Assembly (NCBI GenBank): GCA_937898445.1
Contig: CALEJY010000202.1
Span: 1 to 9,139 of the forward strand
Length of the DNA stretch: 9,139 nucleotides
DNA from: an uncultured Candidatus Melainabacteria bacterium
Lineage (GTDB): Bacteria > Cyanobacteriota > Vampirovibrionia > Gastranaerophilales > Gastranaerophilaceae
Reading direction: 5' to 3'
Notes under the pieces: model-generated
Database searches by the model: none
What the model saw: only the letters and a program-made list of their open reading frames with translations
Told to the model about the DNA's origin: nothing
Shown: in pieces, positions 1 through 5,203 of the stretch
Layout of the letters: every line of letters begins with the position of its first letter
Numbering within the stretch: position 1 is the first letter of the stretch
Program-made: the position numbers and the translations under genes

Positions 1-700
1 TACGAACAGACGCATAATATTTAAGAGCATTACCACCGGTAGTCGTTTCCGGATTACCATACATAACACCAATTTTCATTCTTAATTGGTTGATAAAGAT
101 AACTGTAGTGTTTGTTTTGCCGATAATACCGGTCAATTTTCTCAAAGCTTTACTCATCAAACGAGCTTGCAAGCCCATTTGTTGATCTTCCATAGAGCCT
201 TCAATTTCGGCTTTTGGAACAAGTGCTGCAACAGAGTCAACAACTACAACATCAACTGCACCAGAACGAACAAGTTCTTCTGTAATATCAAGTGCTTGTT
301 CTCCGGTATCAGGTTGTGAAATCAACAAGTCATCAACTTTTACACCCAAATTTCTAGCATATTCAGGGTCAAGTGCATGTTCTGCGTCAACGAAAGCAGC
401 AATTCCGCCACGTTTTTGGCATTCAGCAACAATGTGTTGCGCAAGAGTTGTTTTACCGGAACTTTCAGGTCCATAGATTTCAATAATACGACCACGAGGA
501 ATTCCACCTATTCCCAAAGCTACATCAAGTGACAATGCACCTGTCGGGATTGCATCCACGTTAACAGTTGCTTTATCACCAAGTTTCATGATAGAACCTT
601 TACCGAAATCTTTTTCGATTTTTTCAATCGCAAGTTTTAAGGCTTTTGCTCTTTCATCTGTATTTGATGGTGTTCCAATTTCTTTCTCTTTTACAGCCAT
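1..700 (-). CDS. recA: Recombinase RecA (5' part; gene runs off the left edge)
   Basis: RecA forms ATP-dependent filaments on single-stranded DNA, catalyses strand exchange and, in the SOS response, promotes LexA self-cleavage. I translated the minus strand from the ATG at 698-700 and obtained 233 uninterrupted residues before the window edge. Visible landmarks are the Walker A motif GPESSGKT (residues 77-84), the AFVDAEHALDP strand (about 102-112), the Walker B strand VVVVDSVAAL (151-160) and the DNA-binding loop 2 region with YGNPETTTGGNALKYY (about 214-229). The Walker A motif sits about 11 residues later than in E. coli RecA, so this protein has a slightly longer N-terminus. The missing part is the C-terminal third. 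An AAAGGG-type ribosome site lies about 10 bases before the ATG. The gene starts only 40 bp after the MerR-like gene on the same strand and I see no promoter in the gap, so the two are probably co-transcribed. Confidence 0.98.
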   Translation of the reverse strand, partial: MAVKEKEIGTPSNTDERAKALKLAIEKIEKDFGKGSIMKLGDKATVNVDAIPTGALSLDVALGIGGIPRGRIIEIYGPESSGKTTLAQHIVAECQKRGGIAAFVDAEHALDPEYARNLGVKVDDLLISQPDTGEQALDITEELVRSGAVDVVVVDSVAALVPKAEIEGSMEDQQMGLQARLMSKALRKLTGIIGKTNTTVIFINQLRMKIGVMYGNPETTTGGNALKYYASVR

Positions 701-740
701 AATTTTAATTCCCTTTGTCTTTATGCTTTTTCAGGAAAAA

Positions 741-1238
741 TTATTCCCAAGCGTGTTTTTCTTTTTTCTTATAAAAACCTAATCCAACAGGTTTGTAAGA
801 ATTTAAGTCATTTTTCAATTGATAAATTTCTTTATTCAAATCAATAATTTTTTGTCTTAAAGTTTCGTTATCAGTTTTGCAACGGATAAGTTCAACTACA
901 ACTTCATCCATTCCTTCAAGTTTTTCATCAATAACTTTCGCAATTCTATTTGAAAGTTTATTTTCCATATCTTTTAAAGAAGATAAAATATTCATAATTG
1001 CAGAAGGTTGTTTTTGTGCAACTTTAGCAGTCGGCATTGGGGCGTTTTTCATCGCCTGAACACGTCTAAGATTTTTTACTTCTTCATAAGAAAAATAAGT
1101 TTGTCCTTTGCTATTTTTCTTCGGCAAAATTGATGCACGTTTGCACAATTCAACAATTTCTCTATTATCAGTTTTTAAAATACTTCTCACTTCTTGTGGA
1201 GATAAAGTTTTTCCCTTCAACTCTTGTTCTAATATCAT
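741..1238 (-). CDS. MerR-like helix-turn-helix protein with C-terminal coiled coil
   Basis: This is a 165-residue protein of unknown specific function. Residues about 12-60 (SPQEVRSIL, then ILPKK, then TYFSYEEVKNLRRV) look like a MerR-type winged-helix DNA-reading head: a helix-turn-helix followed by a wing and the YxxxxVxxLRRV helix typical of that superfamily. Residues about 82-147 have heptad-like spacing (MNILSSLKDMENKLSNRIAKV, then LRQKIIDLNKEIYQLKND) and should form a coiled coil. The tail is basic (FYKKKEKH). A DNA-reading head plus a long coil also occurs in chromosome-organising proteins such as RacA of Bacillus; that comparison is architectural only. The start is supported by a GAGGG ribosome site at 1249-1253. 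A TATAAT at 1266-1271 (minus) could be the -10, but no good -35 accompanies it. It is probably the first gene of an operon with recA. It could instead be an ordinary transcription regulator. Confidence 0.85.
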   Translation of the reverse strand: MILEQELKGKTLSPQEVRSILKTDNREIVELCKRASILPKKNSKGQTYFSYEEVKNLRRVQAMKNAPMPTAKVAQKQPSAIMNILSSLKDMENKLSNRIAKVIDEKLEGMDEVVVELIRCKTDNETLRQKIIDLNKEIYQLKNDLNSYKPVGLGFYKKKEKHAWE

Positions 1239-1365
1239 TTATTTCTATCCCTCAAAATTTCTCCAATTATATTCTATTTTATATATGAGAAAAAGACAAA
1301 TAGATTTTGCTATCTTGTAACATCACTTAATATAATTTTTGAATTTATTTGAGAGTTATGCCAAC

Positions 1366-1393
1366 TTGATTTTTAGGCAAAAAATTATATATT
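1366..1393 (+). promoter_or_regulatory. Candidate sigma70-type promoter of the TonB-C protein gene
   Basis: TTGATT (1366-1371), a 16-base spacer and TATATT (1388-1393) match the vegetative consensus reasonably well. Transcription would begin near 1400, leaving a leader of about 50 bases that ends in the AGGTGG ribosome site at 1443-1448. Called by eye; in DNA this AT-rich, chance matches are common. Confidence 0.45.
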
Positions 1394-1453
1394 GCTTTAT
1401 TAGCATGTTTTTTATTTAATTAAGTTAATCAAGAAAATTAAAAGGTGGGTAAG

Positions 1454-2233
1454 ATGAAAAAAACTTTTTTATTACTAATGGCAATTTTGGCAACAACAAC
1501 TTGCGCAAATGCAGTAAATTGGCAACCAATTGACACAGATATTCCAAACTTTAACCTATATGTTGATACAGATACAATCAGCAGTATCAGCGACAAAGAA
1601 TGTATTTATGCGATTAAATACCAATCCGGTTTTAACCCTGAACAAGTTGCTTATGTAAAATCAACTTTGAAAAATAATTACATCGGAATTATTAATAATG
1701 GCGATTATGATATCAATAATTACAAGCCAAAAGCCGTATTTGCGAACGCACACGTATTTATGAAACCAGTAAACGGAGATTCATTTCTAAATTTTGCACA
1801 TAATTACGTTGTAAACACTGTTAATGACAGACTTGCAGTTCAAACTCAAAGTACAAAAGTCGCAAATAACGACGATAGCAACATCAAAAATATTTCTTAT
1901 GAAATCAAAAAAGTTCCGCAAAAACCGACATCTGCAACAACTTTGAAAGAATATGTTTCAGAAGCAGCAGAGTTGATTAATGCAAACTGGGTTCCGCCAA
2001 AATCAGGCAAAAATACTCAAGCAATTTTAATCGTTCAAGTCGGAGCTGACGGAAGCTTACAAAACTACAAATTTGCAAAATCTACAGGTAATGAAGCAGC
2101 AGACAGAGCCATCATTAGTGCTGTCGAACAAACTGTTCCTTACAACAAATTTCCTAAAGTTGCAGGAGATGAAGAAAGTTTGAATTTCCAATTTGTATTT
2201 AATCAAAAACTATTCAGAAAATCAGTTATGTAG
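1454..2233 (+). CDS. Secreted protein with C-terminal TonB-like domain
   Basis: A 259-residue protein. I start it at the ATG at 1454 rather than the upstream GTG (1445), because AGGTGG at 1443-1448 sits five bases before the ATG and overlaps the GTG. The N-terminus (MKKTFLLLMAIL, then ANA) is a clean Sec signal peptide with probable signal peptidase I cleavage after residue 20. Residues about 21-125 form a domain I cannot name confidently; its opening (NWQPIDTD, then LYVDTDTIS) resembles surface-adhesin-E-like domains. Residues about 166-253 have the TonB/TolA C-terminal fold pattern: a helix with NANWVPP, a strand with AILIVQVGADGSL, AADRAIISAVEQ, and a last strand FQFVFN. Canonical TonB is anchored by an N-terminal helix and has a Pro-rich linker; neither is present. 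It is therefore probably a free periplasmic or surface protein rather than an energy transducer. It is a single gene closed by the terminator at 2259-2290. Confidence 0.88.
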   Translation: MKKTFLLLMAILATTTCANAVNWQPIDTDIPNFNLYVDTDTISSISDKECIYAIKYQSGFNPEQVAYVKSTLKNNYIGIINNGDYDINNYKPKAVFANAHVFMKPVNGDSFLNFAHNYVVNTVNDRLAVQTQSTKVANNDDSNIKNISYEIKKVPQKPTSATTLKEYVSEAAELINANWVPPKSGKNTQAILIVQVGADGSLQNYKFAKSTGNEAADRAIISAVEQTVPYNKFPKVAGDEESLNFQFVFNQKLFRKSVM

Positions 2234-2258
2234 TTAATGCAAATAAATTTATAACAAT

Positions 2259-2290
2259 AAAAAAGAACCTTCATAAAAAGGTTCTTTTTT
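2259..2290. terminator. Bidirectional intrinsic terminator between the TonB-C gene and rpmB
   Basis: A perfect 13-bp inverted repeat (2259-2271 against 2278-2290) with a six-base loop. Its core is GAACCTT/AAGGTTC, and the outer part is an A run on one side and a T run on the other. Read on either strand it gives a hairpin followed by U residues, so it can end transcription of both convergent genes. Confidence 0.9.
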
Positions 2291-2317
2291 ATTAAATCAT
2301 CCGTTGTATCTTAGATA

Positions 2318-2509
2318 CTAAACAGCTTTTTGAACTTTACCTGCTCTTAGGCAAGAAGTACAAACTTTAATTCTCTTAGTTGTTCCGTTTACGCAAACTT
2401 TAACTGATTGCAAGTTAGGTTCTTGTGTATGAACAATCTGTTTATGAGAGAATGTTAATTTTGCTGCTTTAATCGGAGCTTTTCCGCATACATCACATTT
2501 TTTTGACAT
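2318..2509 (-). CDS. rpmB: Large ribosomal subunit protein bL28
   Basis: bL28 is a small basic protein of the 50S subunit. The 63-residue product opens with MSKKCDVCGKAP, followed by the family's typical middle (SHKQIVHTQEPNLQSVKV) and the ending KVCTSCLRAGKVQKAV. Cysteines at 5, 8, 50 and 53 form two CxxC pairs, so this is the zinc-binding form of bL28; a fifth Cys is at 39. Length is normal for the short bacterial form. An AAGGAAAA ribosome site precedes the ATG by about ten bases. The gene appears monocistronic, transcribed from the promoter at 2547-2574 and ended by the shared terminator at 2259-2290. Confidence 0.97.
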   Translation of the reverse strand: MSKKCDVCGKAPIKAAKLTFSHKQIVHTQEPNLQSVKVCVNGTTKRIKVCTSCLRAGKVQKAV

Positions 2510-2546
2510 AATTAATTTTCCTTTTCTAGCTAGTTCGTGTATTCTA

Positions 2547-2574
2547 ATAATATATTAAAAATTATAAAAATCAA
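2547..2574 (-). promoter_or_regulatory. Candidate rpmB promoter
   Basis: On the minus strand TTGATT (2569-2574), a 16-base spacer and TATTAT (2547-2552) lie about 40 bases before the rpmB start. The predicted transcript begins near 2540, giving a leader of about 30 bases that contains the ribosome site. Confidence 0.5.
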
Positions 2575-2579
2575 GGAGC

Positions 2580-2935
2580 ATGTTAAATTTTATAACAAAT
2601 TCGATTTTAGCTGCAAAGACATATAAGAAGTCTAGAGGCAAAGACGCATAGATGCGAAGTCGGGATCAAAAGCAGCTAGGCAGCTAAGCTCAAAGCAGCT
2701 AAGAAAGTAATTTAATATCAATATTGATAAGAGATCGCGCAACAAGTGTGCAATGACATGTGTTGGCGAAAGAACCTCTCCCTTGGGGGAGAGAGCAAGC
2801 GTTCGAGTGAAACGAGTTACGCATGCGAGAGAGGGTAATATCTTTTCCAATAAGGTCTATTCACCACTCACCATTCACCAATCTTCCCGATAAGGACTTT
2901 TCACGTTTCACTTCTCACTTTTCACTACATTTTTT
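2580..2935. repeat. Gene-free spacer made of interspersed repeat fragments
   Basis: No believable gene lies between rpmB and the LysM gene. The DNA is a patchwork. At 2640-2705 are short direct repeats of the AGCAGCTA type and a CGCAT/ATGCG inverted repeat. At 2716-2757 is a palindromic element also present at 4981-5022. At 2776-2793 is a hairpin with stem CTCTCCC/GGGAGAG, followed to about 2835 by purine-rich sequence that can pair with the same arm. At 2860-2928 is a pyrimidine-rich stretch repeating the words TTCAC and CTCAC. A reading frame across 2632-2850 (minus) exists only because these repeats lack stops. Confidence 0.75.
2716..2757 (+). repeat. REP-like palindromic element, copy 1
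   Basis: 42 bases that match 4981-5022 at 38 positions. It opens with a perfect 14-base palindrome (TATCAATATTGATA) and continues with an imperfect ATCGCGCA/TGTGCAAT stem around a five-base loop. The stem has one G-U wobble and one mismatch that copy 2 lacks, so copy 1 looks the more decayed. Confidence 0.8.
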
Positions 2936-2954
2936 GTAACAAACTTTTAAACAC

Positions 2955-2983
2955 TTGAATAAAAAATATCCTTATGATATATT
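2955..2983 (+). promoter_or_regulatory. Promoter of the LysM protein gene
   Basis: TTGAAT (2955-2960), a 17-base spacer and TATATT (2978-2983), preceded by TGA as an extended -10. The start site would be near 2990 and the leader about 28 bases long, ending in an AGGGAA ribosome site at 3005-3010. Spacing and composition make this one of the better promoters in the window. Confidence 0.6.
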
Positions 2984-3017
2984 GCATGCAGAACAATTTA
3001 GATTAGGGAATTAAAAC

Positions 3018-3587
3018 ATGAAAAGTTCAACTATCAGAAGATCAAATTTATCTAAGGAAAAAATGGCTGTGCTTGAAGCATTGTCTAAATATAAACACGA
3101 TGGATTGGACAACTCTCCAAGCGTTTATGTTAGACCAAACAGGGAACGAGAACTTGACATGCTTTGGCAAAATTTTAAAGTTTCACAAAAACAAGACAAA
3201 ACACCTAGCATTTATTTAGCTGCCGGTTTTATTGTCGGTGCAGTTGTAATGCTTGTTTTAGTCGTTCTAATCAGCTTTTCAGCTAACGGAATAGACATGC
3301 TAAAAGACCACATATCTACTCCGGCTCCTGCAAAAGTAAAAAAAGAAAAATTAAGTTTAAACTTTATTCCTTCTACAACAGAAAAATCTGAACCAACTGC
3401 AACAAACGAAATTTACACAGTACAAAGTGGCGACACTATGGAAAGCATTTTGGTAAGATTTTACGGCTCATATAGCAAGGATAAAGAGGCTCTTGTTATG
3501 AAAACAAATAACATGACAAATCCAAACAAATTGGCAATCGGTCAAAAATTGACAATTCCTGTTGAAGAAAAACAAGAGCAAGAATAA
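3018..3587 (+). CDS. Membrane-anchored LysM domain protein
   Basis: A 189-residue protein. Residues 1-64 are charged and probably cytoplasmic (RRSNLSKEKMAVLEALSKY, then VRPNRERELDMLWQNF). Residues about 65-88 form one hydrophobic membrane helix (IYLAAGFIVGAVVMLVLVVL). A Pro/Lys linker (about 100-130) leads to a LysM domain at about 132-182, with YTVQSGDTMESI at its start and PNKLAIGQKLTIP at its end. LysM binds the GlcNAc parts of peptidoglycan. With positive charges before the helix and no signal peptide, the expected topology is N-in, C-out, placing LysM at the cell wall. It could tether a cytoplasmic or membrane process to the wall, but no partner is visible here. The start is fixed by AGGGAA at 3005-3010. 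It is a single gene with its own promoter (2955-2983) and terminator (3620-3656). Confidence 0.9.
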   Translation: MKSSTIRRSNLSKEKMAVLEALSKYKHDGLDNSPSVYVRPNRERELDMLWQNFKVSQKQDKTPSIYLAAGFIVGAVVMLVLVVLISFSANGIDMLKDHISTPAPAKVKKEKLSLNFIPSTTEKSEPTATNEIYTVQSGDTMESILVRFYGSYSKDKEALVMKTNNMTNPNKLAIGQKLTIPVEEKQEQE

Positions 3588-3619
3588 GTCTTTTCATATA
3601 AAAACTCTTTTTTATAACA

Positions 3620-3656
3620 ACCTACAGTTTTTCATACTATCTGTAGGTGTTTTTTT
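3620..3656 (+). terminator. Intrinsic terminator after the LysM gene
   Basis: An eight-base perfect stem ACCTACAG/CTGTAGGT (3620-3627 and 3641-3648) with a 13-base loop, followed by a run of T to 3656. It points with the LysM gene. On the minus strand the downstream T tract is weaker, so termination of the facing gene from this site is uncertain. Confidence 0.82.
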
Positions 3657-3670
3657 ATGCTTAATAACAT

Positions 3671-4174
3671 TTAAGCAACTGCTTCTTCTTTTTCTTTATC
3701 TTTTTTGATGAACAAAAATTCACCTTTATATGAAGGAGCTGAACCGTTTTTGTCTTTGCCGGCAGCCAAGCTGATTATGCTATTGAATTTTGGAGTTTCA
3801 CCATTTTTTTGAGTATTGCCAACGCCTTCATTCAACGCTACAGTAATTTTGCCTTCAACATTCTTTTGAACATTTTGAGCTGCTTGTGTATTCAAATATT
3901 GGATTGATTTCAAAACTTCTTGATTAAGTTGGATTTGCATGCCAGAATTATTCATTGCAACTTGGCGAGCAACGGCAGTATCAACTTTTCCGCTATACAA
4001 ATCAATACCCAAATTTTGAGTATTTCTAAAGATATTGTTATTTACAGAAGATGAGCTTGTGTTATATTGACTGTTCTTTTCAGCAGCACGTTTCAAAATT
4101 TCGTTTGAAACTTGCTTCAAAGTTGTAGTGTCAATTCCTAGTTTGTATTGTGCATTATAAACACTCATTGCCAT
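3671..4174 (-). CDS. Hypothetical Asn/Gln-rich protein
   Basis: I do not recognise this 167-residue protein. I start it at the ATG at 4172-4174 (MAMSVYNAQYKLGID), which lies nine bases from an AAAGGGA ribosome site at 4184-4190; a TTG at 4178-4180, two codons upstream, is possible but crowds that site. There is no signal peptide, membrane segment or cysteine. Residues about 34-120 are rich in Asn, Gln and Ser (SQYNTSSSSVNNNIF, MNNSGMQIQLNQ, YLNTQAAQNVQKN). The C-terminus is highly charged (FIKKDKEKEEAVA). It looks like a soluble or structural protein; nothing supports an enzyme. It is divergent from the Gly-rich gene at 4350 across a 175-bp gap holding a palindrome, so joint regulation is possible. 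Confidence 0.75.
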   Translation of the reverse strand: MAMSVYNAQYKLGIDTTTLKQVSNEILKRAAEKNSQYNTSSSSVNNNIFRNTQNLGIDLYSGKVDTAVARQVAMNNSGMQIQLNQEVLKSIQYLNTQAAQNVQKNVEGKITVALNEGVGNTQKNGETPKFNSIISLAAGKDKNGSAPSYKGEFLFIKKDKEKEEAVA

Positions 4175-4202
4175 ATCCAATAATCCCTTTTTTCTTGTTT
4201 CC

Positions 4203-4231
4203 TTATTATGTTAGTCGGCAATTCAAGTAAA
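4203..4231 (-). promoter_or_regulatory. Candidate promoter of the Asn/Gln-rich protein gene
   Basis: On the minus strand TTTACT (4226-4231), a 17-base spacer and TAATAA (4203-4208), about 30 bases before the ATG. The match is moderate and an overlapping CATAAT is also possible. Confidence 0.35.
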
Positions 4232-4255
4232 AATCTTTAAATTTTTCTACGATAG

Positions 4256-4274
4256 TTGTAACAATTGTTTACAA
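4256..4274. promoter_or_regulatory. Near-perfect palindrome between divergent genes (candidate operator)
   Basis: Nineteen bases with arms TTGTAA and TTACAA around an AT-rich centre; the sequence differs from its own reverse complement only by the position of one A/T. It sits about 80 bases from each divergent start, upstream of both candidate -10 regions, which suits a dimeric regulator. There is no T run, so it is not a terminator. Confidence 0.4.
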
Positions 4275-4349
4275 AGCTTAAAATCATGGCAATTTATCCA
4301 AAAATTTTAACTTTATATATATACAAAGTATATAACCGAGAGAATATTT

Positions 4350-4805
4350 ATGAGCTTAGACAGTATTTTATACACAACCAGCAACATTAACGCAATTTTA
4401 GGCAGTGTTGTCGGGTACACACAGGACAAAAACAACGGCGTAAACACAGGCAACGCAATTGCCAATTTTGGCATGAATGTTGCAAATGGCATGGTACGAA
4501 ATTCTGCAGCAAAAAATATTCAAGAAAATACAGGCAGTTATTTAGGTTATGCAATAAATTCAGCAGCCGGTTATGGAAGTTCTGAAGCTAATGCAAAAGG
4601 GACATCCGCACTAATTGGTGCCAGTTTGTTGACTTCTCCGTTTGGAATTTTTGGGATGATGAACCCATATTCAACATTATACGGTTGTGGACCTTATGGC
4701 GGCGGATTTTGGAATAGCGGATTTTTTGGCAGAGGTTGCGGATGTAATACTCCGTTTATGTTCGGAGGTCCGACTATGTTTGGAATGAACGGTTTTTGGT
4801 GCTAA
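4350..4805 (+). CDS. Hypothetical Gly/aromatic protein with Cys-bearing tail
   Basis: I do not recognise this 151-residue protein. The first 90 residues contain small-residue helices with glycine spacing (GNAIANFGMNVANGM, GYAINSAAGYG). Residues about 88-105 are hydrophobic (LIGASLLTSPFGIFGMM). From about 106 to the end the chain is made mainly of Gly, Phe, Tyr, Trp, Asn and Met (YGGGFWNSGFFGRG, FGGPTMFGMNGFW), with cysteines at 113, 130, 132 and 151, the last being the final residue. No signal peptide is present. The composition suggests a membrane-associating or self-assembling protein; a bacteriocin-like peptide is possible, but no immunity, leader-peptide or export gene is nearby. GAGAG about ten bases before the ATG is a usable ribosome site, and TATAAC at 4331-4336 is a weak -10 candidate. 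No terminator follows; palindromic repeats begin directly after the stop. Confidence 0.75.
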   Translation: MSLDSILYTTSNINAILGSVVGYTQDKNNGVNTGNAIANFGMNVANGMVRNSAAKNIQENTGSYLGYAINSAAGYGSSEANAKGTSALIGASLLTSPFGIFGMMNPYSTLYGCGPYGGGFWNSGFFGRGCGCNTPFMFGGPTMFGMNGFWC

Positions 4806-4815
4806 TTACGTAATA

Positions 4816-5180
4816 TGTCATTACGAGGAGCAAAGCGACGTAGTAATCGCATTAATATTATAAAAAGATGAATGAGATTGCGACGTTCCGTTACACTCCA
4901 CTCGCAATAACAAGTAATGATGTTGAGCTAGAAAGCCCAACATACAGTTGTAACTGTCACCCTGACCTTGATTCAGGACCTATCAATGTTGATAATAGAT
5001 CGCGCAACAAGTGCGCGATGACCTGTTGTTTTACATATTTTGCTAAAATTTTAAATCAGCACCCACCTTAATCCTCCCTCGCAGGGAGGAAATATTACTC
5101 CTTCCCTAAAAGAGGGAAGGTAGGGATGGGTGATATCCCGTAAGGGTAATATGACAATCCAAACCAGTACCCACCTTACA
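4816..5180. repeat. Chain of REP-like palindromic repeats in a gene-free spacer
   Basis: This fills the gap between two genes and contains no believable gene. In order: a long imperfect inverted repeat (4816-4850 against 4876-4912) whose arm begins TGTCATTACGAGGAGC, a repeat type seen in many bacterial genomes; a hairpin at 4920-4943 (GTTG-GCT/AGC-CAAC with one mismatch per arm); a hairpin at 4944-4957 (ACAGTT/AACTGT); a CCTGA/TCAGG hairpin near 4963-4979; the element at 4981-5022 shared with 2716-2757; and hairpins at 5073-5089 (CCTCCCT/AGGGAGG) and 5100-5120 (CCTTCCCT/AGGGAAGG), enclosed by CACCCA (5060-5065) pairing with TGGGTG (5127-5132). An 18-base word at 5053-5070 recurs at 5161-5178 with two differences. 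Confidence 0.85.
4981..5022 (+). repeat. REP-like palindromic element, copy 2
   Basis: Matches 2716-2757 at 38 of 42 positions. Positions 4999-5019 form a perfect eight-base stem ATCGCGCA/TGCGCGAT around a five-base loop, and the element opens with a TATCAA/TTGATA inverted repeat. This is the better preserved copy. Confidence 0.82.
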
Positions 5181-5203
5181 TCACCTCTCACAAAACGTGA
5201 CAT

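Noticed and set aside
86..319. Plus-strand frame across recA
   Set aside because: It is the antisense shadow of the unambiguous RecA coding sequence.
2640..2705. CRISPR-like array in the AGCAGCTA direct repeats
   Set aside because: The repeats are only about eight bases, irregularly spaced, with no unique spacers of constant length and no cas genes.
2632..2850. Minus-strand 72-codon reading frame in the rpmB-LysM spacer
   Set aside because: It runs entirely through repeat DNA (the shared palindrome and the CTCTCCC/GGGAGAG hairpin). It has no ribosome site, and its peptide is of the kind produced when REP-like repeats are translated.
4868..5071. Plus-strand 67-codon reading frame after the Gly-rich gene
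   Set aside because: It lies inside the palindromic repeat chain; the CHPDLDSGP-type peptide is a familiar artefact of translating such repeats. No ribosome site.
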